The notes under the pieces are model-generated. The model was not told where the DNA came from. It worked only from the letters and a program-made list of their open reading frames with translations, and did no database searches. A stretch of 64,000 nucleotides of DNA from Rutidosis leptorrhynchoides. Taxonomy: Eukaryota; Streptophyta; Magnoliopsida; Asterales; Asteraceae. Positions 37,001 through 49,599 of the stretch are shown one piece after another. Each line of letters opens with the position of its first letter. Positions within the stretch are counted from its first letter, which is position 1. The stretch is taken from the NCBI RefSeq assembly GCF_046630445.1, contig NC_092341.1, forward strand, positions 31,634,001 to 31,698,000. Reading direction: 5' to 3'. A program made the position numbers and the translations under genes.

Positions 37001-37459
37001 ATTTTTACATATGTATTTCATTGTTAATACACTTAATAATATATTTACTTATCATTTAACATAATTAACCAAGTGTATCAATATCTTAATATGATTCATA
37101 TGTACCTAGTAAGACGTTGTTATAACGATAATCGTTATATATATCGTTTTCGAGTTTCTTAAATTAATAGTCTCATTTTTATGTATATAACTCATTGTTA
37201 AAATACCTAATGAGATACATACTTATAATTAAATCATGTTAACTATATATATAACCATATATATGTCATCGTATAGTTTTTACAAGTTTTAACGTTCGTG
37301 AATCACCGGTCAACTTGGGTGGTCAATTGTCTATATGAAACATATTTCAATTAATCAAGTCTTAACAAGTTTGATTGCTTAACATGTTGGAAACATTTAA
37401 TCATGTAAACATCAATCTCAATTAATGTATATAAACATGGAAAAGTTCGGGTCACTACA
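34035..37459 (-). repeat. Copy B 3' LTR
   Basis: It is longer than the A and D LTRs by about 175 bp. Near 36890-37260 a segment carrying ACGATAATCGTTA is present twice as diverged copies. The same duplication is in the other B LTR. Confidence 0.95.
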
Positions 37460-37474
37460 GTACCTACCCGTTAA
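37460..37474 (-). other. Polypurine tract region of copy B
   Basis: The minus-strand TTAACGGGTAGGTAC directly precedes the 3' LTR. Confidence 0.7.
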
Positions 37475-37494
37475 ATAAATTTCGTCCCGAAATT

Positions 37495-40400
37495 TTAAGC
37501 TGTTGAAGGTGTTGACGAATCTTCTGGAAATAGATGCGGGTATTTCTTCTTCATCTGATCTTCACGCTCCCAGGTGAACTCGGGTCCTCTACGAGCATTC
37601 CATCGAACCTTAACAATTGGTATCTTGTTTTGCTTAAGTCTTTTAACCTCACGATCCATTATTTTGACGGGTTCTTCGATGAATTGGAGTTTTTCGTTGA
37701 TTTGGATTTCATCTAACGGAATAGTGAGATCTTCTTTATCAAAACATTTCTTCAAATTCGAGACGTGGAAAGTGTTATGTACAGCCGCGAGTTGTTGAGG
37801 TAACTCAAGTCGGTAAGCTACTGGTCCGACACGATCAATAATCTTGAATGGTCCAATATACCTTGGATTTAATTTCCCTCGTTTACCAAATCGAACAACG
37901 CCTTTCCAAGGTGAAACTTTAAGCATGACCATCTCTCCAATTTCAAATTCTATATCTTTTCTTTTAATGTCAGCGTAGCTCTTTTGTCGACTTTGGGCGG
38001 TTTTCAACCGTTGTTGAATTTGGATGATCTTCTCGGTAGTTTCTTGTATAATCTCCGGACCCGTAATCTGTCTATCCCCCACCTCACTCCAACAAATCGG
38101 AGACCTGCACTTTCTACCATAAAGTGCTTCAAACGGCGCCATCTCAATGCTTGAATGGTAGCTGTTGTTGTAGGAAAATTCTGCTAACGGTAGATGTCGA
38201 TCCCAACTGTTTCCGAAATCAATAACACATGCTCGTAGCATGTCTTCAAGCGTTTGTATCGTCCTTTCGCTCTGCCCATCAGTTTGTGGATGATAGGCAG
38301 TACTCATGTCTAGACGAGTTCCTAATGCTTGCTGTAATGTCTGCCAGAATCTTGAAATAAATCTGCCATCCCTATCAGAGATAATAGAGATTGGTATTCC
38401 ATGTCTGGAGATGACTTCCTTCAAATACAGTCGTGCTAACTTCTCCATCTTGTCATCTTCTCTTATTGGTAGGAAGTGTGCTGATTTGGTGAGACGATCA
38501 ACTATTACCCAAATAGTATCAAAACCACTTGCAGTCCTTGGCAATTTAGTGATGAAATCCATGGTAATGTTTTCCCATTTCCATTCCGGGATTTCGGGTT
38601 GTTGAAGTAGACCTGATGGTTTCTGATGCTCAGCTTTGACCTTAGAACACGTCAAACATTCTCCTACGTATTTAGCAACATCGGCTTTCATACCCGGCCA
38701 CCAAAAATGTTTCTTGAGATCCTTGTACATCTTCCCCGTTCCAGGATGTATTGAGTATCTGGTTTTATGAGCTTCTCTAAGTACCATTTCTCTCATATCT
38801 CCAAATTTTGGTACCCAAATCCTTTCAGCCCTATACCGGGTTCCGTCTTCCCGAATATTAAGATGCTTCTCAGATCCTTTGGGTATTTCATCCTTTAAAT
38901 TTCCCTCTTTTAAAACTCCTTGTTGCGCCTCCTTTATTTGAGTAGTAAGGTTATTATGAATCATTATATTCATAGATTTTACTCGAATGGGTTCTCTGTC
39001 CTTCCTGCTCAAGGCATCGGCTACCACATTTGCCTTCCCCGGGTGGTAACGAATCTCAAAGTCATAATCATTCAATAATTCAATCCACCTACGCTGCCTC
39101 ATATTCAGTTGTTTCTGATTAAATATGTGTTGAAGACTTTTGTGGTCGGTATATATAATACTTTTGACCCCATATAAGTAGTGCCTCCAAGTCTTTAATG
39201 CAAAAACAACCGCGCCTAATTCCAAATCATGCGTCGTATAATTTTGTTCGTGAATCTTCAATTGTCTAGACGCATAAGCAATCACCTTCGTTCGTTGCAT
39301 TAATACACAACCGAGACCTTGCTTTGATGCATCACAATAAATCACAAAATCATCATTCCCTTCAGGCAATGACAATATAGGTGTCGTAGTTAGCTTTTTC
39401 TTCAATAACTGAAACGCTTTCTCTTGTTCATCATTCCATTCAAATTTCTTCCCTTTATGCGTTAATGCAGTCAAGGGTTTTGCTATTCTGGAAAAGTCTT
39501 GGATGAACCTTCTGTAGTAACCAGCTAGTCCTAAAAACTGGCGTATGTGTTTCGGAGTTTTCGGGGTTTCCCACTTTTCAACAGTTTCTATCTTTGCCGG
39601 ATCCACCTTAATACCTTCTTTGTTCACTATGTGACCGAGGAATTGAACTTCTTCCAACCAAAATGCACACTTTGAAAACTTAGCGTACAATTCTTCCTTC
39701 CTCAATACTTCTAACACCTTTCTCAAATGTTCACCGTGTTCTTGGTCATTCTTTGAGTAAATAAGTATGTCATCAATGAAAACAATGACAAACTTGTCAA
39801 GGTATGGTCCACACACTCGGTTCATAAGGTCCATGAACACAGCTGGTGCATTAGTTAAACCAAACGGCATGACCATAAACTCGTAATGACCGTAACGTGT
39901 TTTGAAAGCAGTCTTTGGAATATCATCTTCTTTCACCCGCATTTGATGATACCCGGAACGTAAGTCAATCTTTGAATAAACAGACGAGCCTTGTAGTTGA
40001 TCAAATAAGTCGTCGATTCTCGGTAGTGGGTAGCGGTTCTTGATGGTAAGTTTGTTCAACTCTCGGTAGTCGATACACAACCTGAATGTACCATCTTTCT
40101 TCTTGACAAACAAAACAGGAGCTCCCCACGGTGATGTGCTTGGTCGAATGAAACCACGCTCTAAAAGTTCTTGTAATTGGCTTTACAGTTCTTTCATCTC
40201 GCTGGGTGCAAGTCTGTAAGGAGCACGAGCTATTGGTGCAGCTCCTGGTACAAGATCTATTTGAAATTCAACGGATCGATGTGGGGGTAATCCCGGTAAT
40301 TCTTTCGGAAATACATCGGGAAATTCTTTTGCAATGGGAACATCATTGATGCTCTTTTCTTCAGTTTGTACTTTCTCGACGTGTGCTAGAACAGCATAGC

Positions 40401-42072
40401 AACCTTTTCTTATTAGTTTTTGTGCCTTCAAATTACTAATAAGATGTAGCTTCGTGTTGCTCTTTTCTCCGTACACCATTAAGGGTTTTCCTTTTTCTCG
40501 TATAATGTGAATTGCATTTTTGTAACAAACGATCTCCGCTTTCACTTCTTTCAACCAGTCCATACCGATTATCACATCAAAACTCCCTAACTCTACTGGT
40601 ATCAAATCAATCTTAAATGTTTCGCTAACCAGTTTAATTTCTCGATTCCGACATATATTATCTGCTGAAATTAATTTACCATTTGCTAATTCGAGTAAAA
40701 ATTTACTATCCAAAGGCGTCAATGGACAACTTAATTTAGCACAAAAATCTCTACTCATATAGCTTCTATCCGCACCCGAATCAAATAAAACGTAAGCAGA
40801 TTTATTGTCAATAAGAAACGTACCCGTAACAAGCTCCGGGTCTTCCTGTGCCTCTACCGCATTAATATTGAAAACTCTTCCACGGCCTTGTCCATTCGTG
40901 TTCTCCTGGTTCGGGCAATTTCTAATAATGTGGCCTGGTTTTCCACATTTATAACAAACTACATTGGCATAACTTGCTCCGACACTACTTGCTCCGCCAT
41001 TACTCGTTCCGACACCATTTGTTCCTTTCGTTCTATTAACCCCTGGTCCGTAGACCTCACACTTCGCCGCGCTATGACCATTTCTTTTACACTTGTTGCA
41101 AAATTTGGTGCAGAACCCCGAGTGATTCTTTTCACACCTTTGGCATAGTTGCTTCTGATTGTTGTTGTTGTTGCGGTTATTATTGTTGTTGGGATGATTG
41201 TTGTAGTTGCTGTTGTTGTTGTTGTTGTTGTTGTTGTTGGGCCGTTTGTTGTAGTTGCGATTGATGTTGCGATTGTTGGGATAATTGTTGCGATTATTGT
41301 TGTAATTGCTGTTGTTGTTGTATTGGTGATTCTTATCACCGTTTTCCTCCCACTTTCTTTTGACTTGCTTCACATTGGCCTCTTCAGCAGTCTGTTCTTT
41401 AATTCTTTCTTCAATCTGGTTCACTAGTTTGTGAGCCATTCTACATGCCTGTTGTATGGAGGCGGGCTCGTGTAAACTTATATCTTCTTGGATTCTTTCC
41501 GGTAATCCTTTCACAAACGCGTCGATCTTCTCTTCCTCATCTTCGAATGCTCCCGGACACAATAGGCACAATTCTGTGAATCGTCTTTCGTACGTGGTAA
41601 TATCAAATCCTTGGGTTCGTAACCCTCTAAGTTCTGTCTTGAGCTTATTGACCTCGGTTCTGGGACGGTACTTCTCGTTCATCAAGTGCTTGAATGCTGA
41701 CCACTGTAGTGCGTACGCATCATCTTGTCCCACTTGCTCTAGATAGGTATTCCACCATGTTAACGCAGAACCTGTGAAGGTATGCGTAGCGTACTTCACT
41801 TTGTCCTCTTCAGTACACTTACTTATGGCAAACACCGATTCAACCTTCTCGGTCCACCGTTTCAATCCGATCGGTCCTTCGGTTCCATCAAATTCCAAAG
41901 GTTTGCAGGCAGTGAATTCTTTGTAGGTGCATCCTACACGATTTCCTGTACTGCTAGATCCAAGGTTATTGTTGGTATGTAGCGCAGCCTGTACTGCGGC
42001 TATGTTTGAAGCTAGAAAAGTACGGAATTCCTCTTCATTCATATTCACGGTGTGTCGAGTAGTCGGTGCCAT
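37495..42072 (-). pseudogene. Gag-pol of copy B, one nonsense codon
   Basis: It has the same frame and domain order as copy A: gag, poly-Asn tract, two zinc knuckles, protease DSGAD, RT with FIDD, RNase H, integrase and chromodomain-like tail. The only break seen is TAA at 40183-40185 in place of the CAA glutamine codon found in A and C, between protease and RT (after SEMKEL). The gag serine codon that is a stop in A is intact here. Translation would give gag plus protease and stop before RT. The C-to-T change fits deamination of a methylated cytosine, but other causes are possible. Confidence 0.95.
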
Positions 42073-42210
42073 TTCCTTCAAAATAGTTAAATGGAACAAG
42101 TTAATCATACAGAATATTAATAGTAGTTAATAGTATTTCGTAGCATAATATGAACTCATTTATAAAAGCTTTTTCTTCATATTAGCGTTTTATAAGTTTA
42201 AATTCGGGTA

Positions 42211-42225
42211 GTACCTACCCGTTAA
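42211..42225 (-). other. Internal polypurine-like motif of copy B
   Basis: The minus-strand TTAACGGGTAGGTAC lies about 140 bases before the gag start, as in copy A. Confidence 0.6.
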
Positions 42226-42413
42226 GTTCATACTTAGTAGCTAATATACAATTCAACTACTACAATTCTATATGAAAAACTGATTGTAATAATATTTCGC
42301 GTTCAAACTTTTATACAATATTTTACAAACTTACAATACCGCTTATTTTACATAAAGCATGAAATATAGCACACAATAACTTTGATACAAGATAGTTGTG
42401 AAGACAATTCTAG

Positions 42414-43097
42414 CTAGTACACAAGTCGTTCGGCAAAGGCAATAAAGACACGTAATTCATACGTCCAGAAACAAGTCATGCATTCTGGTTTTACTAGGAC
42501 TACTTCCCATCCTTGGTCTTGTGCAACATAACCGTTATGGCCGTTGATAAGACAGCGTGTTGTAACGTCATCAAAGGGACGAGGGTTACGTAATGTCCAA
42601 CAGTCCCGTAATAATCTAAAAACCTCATTTCTTACCCCAATTACCGACTCCGTCACTTGTGGAAACGTTTTGTTTAATAGTTGTAGCCCGATGTTCTTGT
42701 TCTCACTTTGGTGAGAAGCGAACATTACTAATCCGTAAGCATAACATGCTTCTTTATGTTGCATGTTAGCCGCTTTTTCTAAATCACGAAGTCCAATATT
42801 CGGATATATTGAGTCAAAATAATTTCTTAACCCGTTGCGTAAAATAGCATTTGGGTTCCCCGCAATATATGCGTCAAAGTAAACACATCGTAATTTATGG
42901 GTTTCCCAATGTGATATCCCCCATCTTTCAAACGAAAGTCTCTTATAAACCAAGACATTCTTGGAACGTTCTTCGAATGTCTTACAAACTGATCTCGCCT
43001 TAAATAGTTGTGCCGAAGAATTCTGGCCGACTCTAGACAAGATTTCATCAATCATGTCTCCGGGTAGGTCTCTTAAAATATTGGGTTGTCTATCCAT
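42414..43097 (-). CDS. ORF2 of copy B: F-box-like protein
   Basis: An intact 227-codon frame whose protein is identical to that of copy A along its whole length. The coding DNA differs at silent positions (for example TCC/TCT serine in QNSSAQ and AAG/AAA lysine in THKLRC). The F-box lies at about residues 8-55, the Sel1/TPR-like helix pair at about 105-140 and the Cys-x2-Cys tail near 203. The same acceptor-like TTTTACAG precedes the ATG. Two nearby copies that inserted separately and keep the same protein argue that it is useful to the element, with the caveat that they are very young. Confidence 0.8.
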   Translation of the reverse strand: MDRQPNILRDLPGDMIDEILSRVGQNSSAQLFKARSVCKTFEERSKNVLVYKRLSFERWGISHWETHKLRCVYFDAYIAGNPNAILRNGLRNYFDSIYPNIGLRDLEKAANMQHKEACYAYGLVMFASHQSENKNIGLQLLNKTFPQVTESVIGVRNEVFRLLRDCWTLRNPRPFDDVTTRCLINGHNGYVAQDQGWEVVLVKPECMTCFWTYELRVFIAFAERLVY

Positions 43098-43234
43098 TTT
43101 GTGTTTTTAAACTGTAAAATAGACAAGAGTTAGATTCATAAAAAAAATACTTATTAATACAAGCAATTTTTACATATATCATAAAGCATAAGAACACTAT
43201 ATTCCATATATTACACCACACGAATACAACTATC

Positions 43235-43849
43235 TTATTCCGTCTCGCTCGTTTCTTCTTCTTCGGTTTTGGTTCGTTTTGCCAAGTTTCTAGGGATATA
43301 TGATGTTCCCCTAATACGAGCCGTCGTTGTCCACATTGGTTTAGAAAAACCTGGTGGTTTAGAGGTTCCCGGGTCATTGTTACAACTTAAGGACTTCGGG
43401 GGTTGACGATACATATAAAGTTCATCGGGGTTGGAATTAGATTTCTCTATTTTTATGCCCTTTCCCTTATTATTTTCTTTTGCCTTTTTAAATTCAGTTG
43501 GGGTAATTTCTATAACATCATCGGAATTCTCGTCGAAATCCGATTCATCGGAGAATTGGTAATCCTCCCAATATTTTGCTTCCTTGGCGGAAACACCATT
43601 GACCATAATTAACTTTGGTCGGTTGGTTGAGGATTTTCTTTTACTTAACCGTTTTATTATTTCCCCCACCGGTTCTATTTCTTCATCCGGTTCCGATTCT
43701 TCTTCCGGTTCCGATTCTTCTTCCGGTTCTGACTCTTCTTCCGGTTCCTCTTCGGGAACTTGTGAATCAGTCCACAAATCATTCCAATTTACATTTGACT
43801 CTTCATTATTATTAGGTGAGTCAATGGGACTTGTTCTAGAGGTAGACAT
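43235..43849 (-). CDS. ORF1 of copy B: acidic Glu-repeat protein, function unknown
   Basis: An intact 204-codon homologue of ORF1 in copy A with about six amino-acid differences, including S to L between the two N-terminal tryptophans (NWNDLW), R to K, S to F, R to P and two in the acidic tail. It has the same acidic repeats, short basic patch and Pro/Gly segment. It lies 137 bases upstream of ORF2 on the same strand. No known domain was recognised. Confidence 0.8.
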   Translation of the reverse strand: MSTSRTSPIDSPNNNEESNVNWNDLWTDSQVPEEEPEEESEPEEESEPEEESEPDEEIEPVGEIIKRLSKRKSSTNRPKLIMVNGVSAKEAKYWEDYQFSDESDFDENSDDVIEITPTEFKKAKENNKGKGIKIEKSNSNPDELYMYRQPPKSLSCNNDPGTSKPPGFSKPMWTTTARIRGTSYIPRNLAKRTKTEEEETSETE

Positions 43850-44044
43850 CTATCACATAATATCAAACACGTTAAGAGATTAATATATCACATAATATTC
43901 ATATGTTAAAAATATATAGTTTCCAACAAAAATGTTAAGCAATCATTTTTAAAGAAAACACGGTCGAAGTCCAGACTCACTAATGCATCCTAACAAACTC
44001 GATAAGACACACAAATGCAAATTTTCTGGTTCTCTAAGACCAAC

Positions 44045-44056
44045 GCTCGGATACCA
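44045..44056 (-). other. Primer-binding site of copy B
   Basis: TGGTATCCGAGC on the minus strand, two bases from the LTR, with the same eighth-base C as copies A and C. Confidence 0.8.
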
Positions 44057-44058
44057 AC

Positions 44059-47000
44059 TGAAATGTCCCGTTCTTATTGATTAAAAACGTTCCATATTAA
44101 TTGATTTCGTTGCGAGGTTTTGACCTCTATATGAGACGTTTTTCAAAGACTGCATTCATTTTTAGACAAACCATAACCTTTATTTCATCAATAAAGGTTT
44201 AAAAAGCTTTACGTAGATTATCAAATAATGATAATCTAAAATATCCTGTTTACACACGACCATTACATAATGGTTTACAATACAAATATGTTACAACAAA
44301 ATAAGTTTCTTGAATGCAGTTTTTACACAATATCATACAAGCATGGACTCCAAATCTTTTCCTTATTTAAGTATGCGACAGCGGAAGCTCTTAATAATCA
44401 CCTGAGAATAAACATGCTTAAAACGTCAACAAAAATGTTGGTGAGTTATAGGTTTAACCTATATATATCAAATCGTAACAATAGACCACAAGATTTCATA
44501 TTTCAATACACATCCCATACATAGAGATAAAAATCATTCATATGGTGAACACCTGGTAACCGACAATAACAAGATGCATATATAAGAATATCCCCATCAT
44601 TCCGGGACACCCTTCGGATATGATATAAATTTCGAAGTACTAAAGCATCCGGTACTTTGGATGGGGTTTGTTAGGCCCAATAGATCTATCTTTAGGATTC
44701 GCGTCAATTAGGGTGTCTGTTCCCTAATTCTTAGATTACCAGACTTAATAAAAAGGGGCATATTCGATTTCGATAATTCAACCATAGAATGTAGTTTCAC
44801 GTACTTGTGTCTATTTTGTAAATCATTTATAAAACCTGCATGTATTCTCATCCCAAAAATATTAGATTTTAAAAGTGGGACTATAACTCACTTTCACAGA
44901 TTTTTACTTCGTCGGGAAGTAAGACTTGGCCACTGGTTGATTCACGAACCTATAACAATATATACATATATATCAAAGTATGTTTAAAATATATTTACAA
45001 CACTTTTAATATATTTTGATGTTTTAAGTTTATTAAGTCAGCTGTCCTCGTTAGTAACCTACAACTAGTTGTCCACAGTTAGATGTACAGAAATAAATCG
45101 ATAAATATTATCTTGAATCAATCAACGACCCAGTGTATACGTATCTCAGTATTGATCACAACTCAAACTATATATATTTTGGAATCAACCTCAACCCTGT
45201 ATAGCTAACTCCAACATTCACATATAGAGTGTCTATGGTTGTTCCGAAATATATATAGATGTGTCGACATGATAGGTCGAAACATTGTATACGTGTCTAT
45301 GGTATCTCAAGATTACATAATATATAATACAAGTTGATTAAGTTATGGTTGGAATAGATTTGTTACCAATTTTCACGTAGCTAAAATGAGAAAAATTATC
45401 CAATCTTGTTTTACCCATAACTTCTTCATTTTAAATCCGTTTTGAGTGAATCAAATTGCTATGGTTTCATATTGAACTCTATTTTATGAATCTAAACAAA
45501 AAAAGTATAGGTTTCTAGTCGGAAAAATAAGTTACAAGTCGTTTTTGTAAAGGTAGTCATTTCAGTCGAAAGAACGACGTCTAGATGACCATTTTAGAAA
45601 ACATACTTCCACTTTGAGTTTAACCATAATTTTTGGATATAGTTTCATGTTCATAATAAAAATCATTTTCTCAGAATAACAACTTTTAAATCAAAGTTTA
45701 TCATAGTTTTTAATTAACTAACCCAAAACAGCCCGCGGTGTTACTATGACGGCGTAAATCCGGTTTTACGGTATTTTTCGTGTTTCCAGGTTTTAAATCA
45801 TTAAGTTAGCATATCATATAGATATAGAACATGTGTTTAGTTGATTTTAAAAGTCAAGTTAGAAGGATTAACTTTTGTTTGCGAACAAGTTTAGAATTAA
45901 CTAAACTATGTTCTAGTGATTACAAGTTTAAACCTTCGAATAAGATAGCTTTATATGTATGAATCGAATGATGTTATGAACATCATTACTACCTTAAGTT
46001 CCTTGGATGAACCTACTGGAAAAGAGAAAAATGGATCTAGCTTCAATGGATCCTTGGATGGCTCAAAGTTCTTGAAGCAAAATCATGACACGAAAACAAG
46101 TTCAAGTAAGATCATCACTTGAAATAAGATTGTTATAGTTATAGAAATTGAACCAAAGTTTGAATATGATTATTACCTTGTATTAGAATGATAACCTACT
46201 GTAAGAAACAAAGATTTCTTGAGGTTGGATGATCACCTTACAAGATTGGAAGTGAGCTAGCAAACTTGAAAGTATTCTTGATTTTATGAAACTAGAACTT
46301 TTGGAATTTATGAAGAACACTTAGAACTTGAAGATAGAACTTGAGAGAGTTCAATTAGATGAAGAAAATTGAAGAATGAAAGTGTTTGTAGGTGTTTTTG
46401 GTCGTTGGTGTATGGATTAGATATAAAGGATATGTAATTTTGTTTTCATGTAAATAAGTCATGAATGATTACTCATATTTTTGTAATCTTATGAGATATT
46501 TCATGCTAGTTGCCAAATGATGGTTCCCACATGTGTTAGGTGACTCACATGGGCTGCTAAGAGCTGATCATTGGAGTGTATATACCAATAGTACATACAT
46601 CTAAAAGCTGTGTATTGTACGAGTACGAATACGGGTGCATACGAGTAGAATTGTTGATGAAACTGAACGAGAATGTAATTGTAAGCATTTTTGTTAAGTA
46701 GAAGTATTTTGATAAGTGTATTGAAGTCTTTCAAAAGTGTATAAATACATATTAAAACACTACATGTATATACATTTTAACTGAGTCGTTAAGTCATCGT
46801 TAGTCGTTACATGTAAGTGTTGTTTTGAAACCTTTAGGTTAACGATCTTGTTAAATATTGTTAACCCAATGTTTTTAATATCAAATGAGATTTTAAATTA
46901 TTATATTATCATGATATTATGATATATAATATATCTTAGTATGATATATATACAGTTAAATGTCGTTACAACGATAATCGTTACATATATGTCTCGTTTC

Positions 47001-47482
47001 GAAATCATTAAGTTAGTAGTCTTATTTTTACATATGTATTTCATTGTTAATACACTTAATAATATATTTACTTATCATTTAACATAATTAACCAAGTGTA
47101 TCAATATCTTAATATGATTCATATGTACCTAGTAAGACGTTGTTATAACGATAATCGTTATATATATCGTTTTCGAGTTTCTTAAATTAATAGTCTCATT
47201 TTTATGTATATAACTCATTGTTAAAATACCTAATGAGATACATACTTATAATTAAATCATGTTAACTATATATATAACCATATATATGTCATCGTATAGT
47301 TTTTACAAGTTTTAACGTTCGTGAATCACCGGTCAACTTGGGTGGTCAATTGTCTATATGAAACATATTTCAATTAATCAAGTCTTAACAAGTTTGATTG
47401 CTTAACATGTTGGAAACATTTAATCATGTAAACATCAATCTCAATTAATGTATATAAACATGGAAAAGTTCGGGTCACTACA
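44059..47482 (-). repeat. Copy B 5' LTR
   Basis: 3,424 bp, nearly identical to the left LTR and carrying the same internal duplication at about 46910-47280. Confidence 0.95.
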
Positions 47483-47487
47483 GTGGC

Positions 47488-48042
47488 ATAGATGTTTGGG
47501 TATGGTGCACAATACCAAACCTGACTATAGTGATCATACAACACTTAGTCACTTACGCACTTAATAAGTGGTGAACTTATTAAGAACAACTCACTTAGTC
47601 ATCTATCCTGGTTTTGTGTATTACATATGTATTACATGAAATATTATCCAAGATTTTTGAAACTCCTATAATTCATACTCAAACGTATATAACTCCCTGT
47701 TATATCACGTACCTATATGCCTTATGCCTTTATGCATCGGTTTACGAACCGGGAAATGTCATTGGGTTATCACAGTATACGAATTGAAAGTCTTTAATCG
47801 AAAGATTATTAGATTACATACTTATCATTTTATAATCTCGACACGTCATACTGCCATTATTGGAGTATAGACAAATCATATCTTAGCATATCTATTCCCA
47901 ATAGACCTTGTCTAACACTTTTCCTAAATTTCCTCCGTAAATTACGGAAATCTTTCTTCTATATATACGTATTCAAGGAGACGAATATATAATTCAATAT
48001 TCAACACCTATTTCATATCAAACCCTATTCCAAACACATAAT
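47488..48042 (+). other. Element E leader, right of copy B
   Basis: The continuation of the E leader after the second GTGGC. AT-rich; no coding signal before the ATG at 48043. Confidence 0.6.
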
Positions 48043-48633
48043 ATGGATTTCTCACCTGATTCCTCAAGTTCTTCTAGCTCCAAAGATAGCATGACAGGAG
48101 CACACCCACCGATCAATTACCGTGATTTCTTTAGAAAATGGGGATGGGTTCACGAAATACTCACCCTATGGAGAAATGAAGAAGGTACTCCTTATCACGA
48201 GCCAAACTTACCACCAAACGTCGGAGTACTCGATCCACTTACCGGCGAACCTGTTCGCAATACCGTTTTCACTCTTTTCGCAAGGATTTTCCGCCTCGAA
48301 GGTTGACTCGATGTAACCAACGACAATATTCGTCCTCTACTCTCGAATTCTAACCAGAAAGGGTTATTAGAAGAAGTTAGAAGACTTCCAACTAAATATC
48401 AAGAATTGACAAACCTTGCAGAGGAATGGGTAGAACAAATCCATAGACTCGAGCGTAAAGTAGAAACCCTGGAGGAAATAGTGCGCGATTTGGTAGCTAG
48501 GCTCACACTTACTAACCAAGTACCACAAGCAGCACCAACAGCAGCACCAGCACCACCAGTACTATCAGCATCACCACCAACAGCATCAGCTTCACCAACA
48601 ACAACATCAGCATCCCACGTCTCAACATCATAA
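48043..48633 (+). pseudogene. Element E upstream ORF, coiled-coil-like protein with one stop
   Basis: One frame of 196 codons, interrupted by TGA at 48304-48306 (after FRLEG, perhaps from CGA). The N-terminus is Ser-rich (SPDSSSSSSSKDS). A middle region reads YRDFFRKWGWVHEILTLW and LDPLTGEPVRNTVF. A helical heptad-like region (EEWVEQIHRLERKVETLEEI) is followed by a Pro/Ala/Thr-rich tail. It lies where the A-family elements carry ORF1 and ORF2, upstream of the internal polypurine-like motif. I do not recognise the family. It could be a gag-like or accessory protein of E. Confidence 0.6.
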
Positions 48634-49424
48634 TCGGTACCTCAAACATCGACATCATACACCCATAGATACTAAGGAATATTAGTAATAATGAGTTAAG
48701 ATGTATTGACTCATTCTTCCTGAAGAATTATATATGTATACTTTATATATATATATGGTTTGGAACAATAATAAATCTTTTCGTACTAAACTATTACGTG
48801 TGAATCTTAACTAGTATGTACTACTTGGTTAATTCATATCACTAATACGCTATGATGTACATCCTTCGTTAATGACTTAACAATCATTAATCACTGCTTC
48901 AGTACAATAAACTCCATTTCATAATAAACTAAGTGTATTATTCAAATGCATGTGTGATTTTACACTCCTATTTTCGATGTACTCGAAAATTTCTCGAAAA
49001 CATCATTTGTGCCTTATGAATTTCACAAGAAATCCACGAGCATCAACATCATATACTGAGGTATATTAATAACAATGAACGATGAAGTATTGATTCATAA
49101 CTTCATTAAAGAAATATTCCGCGATGATTATGTAATCTCTAAAGTTTTGGAGATTATTTATTCTCGTTTCAACCGTAAATCAAATGAGTTTAATATTATA
49201 TTAACTTATTAAATCCATAATTACATCTGAAGAAAATATATATGTATGTATATTTTCATAAAGATTGTATTTAAAAATTCTTTTGTACAAACTGTTGATT
49301 GTGAAAATATTTTAACGGGTAGGTAATACCCAAGAAATATCTAACATTCACATTAATATATTACATTGTACATTCTTCAAAATCCTTGAAAACATATCGG
49401 ATTGATAATCAATGATTCAGATCA
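48634..49424 (+). other. Element E non-coding interior
   Basis: AT-rich, no supported frame. It contains the internal motif at 49312. Confidence 0.5.
49312..49325 (+). other. Internal polypurine-like motif of element E
   Basis: TTAACGGGTAGGTA is followed by ATACCC. The same 14 bases precede the E 3' LTR at 51277-51290. In the A family this motif sits before gag. Confidence 0.6.
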
Positions 49425-49599
49425 GTTAACCTTGAGAATGCTGATGAAGCAGCAAAAGCTGTAGATGGCCTTAATGATCAGAAGCTTGATAATAAAGAAT
49501 TGTGTGTTGGAAAAGCTCAAAAGAAAATCTGGTATTGAAAGATGGATTGAGCAAAACATGAAGGAGACCAAGGACAAATCTCAAGGACTAAACCTATAA
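49425..49599 (+). pseudogene. Captured poly(A)-binding protein (PABP) fragment in element E
   Basis: 34 codons encode VNLENADEAAKAVDGLNDQK and ELCVGKAQKK, the end of the third RRM of plant cytoplasmic PABP (family pattern NFENAxxAAKAVexLNgkk...VGKAQKK). After a one-base shift come IEQNMKETKDKSQGLNL, the linker to the fourth RRM, ending in a stop. In the cell PABP binds mRNA poly(A) tails. Here only a short broken piece survives, with no intron visible, so it probably came in through a processed RNA or was captured from an exon. The assignment rests on recalled PABP motifs. Confidence 0.75.

Larger units (their letters stand above)
34035..47482 (-). mobile_element. Copy B: full-length chromovirus with two extra ORFs
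   Basis: This is a second complete member of the copy A family, 13,448 bp, minus strand. LTRs of 3,425 and 3,424 bp (34035-37459 and 44059-47482) are flanked by the 5-bp duplication GTGGC (34030-34034 and 47483-47487). Only about five or six LTR differences were found by eye, so it is the youngest insertion here, which agrees with its position inside element E. It has the same interior order as copy A: PBS, ORF1, ORF2 F-box-like, internal motif, gag-pol, polypurine tract. Confidence 0.95.
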
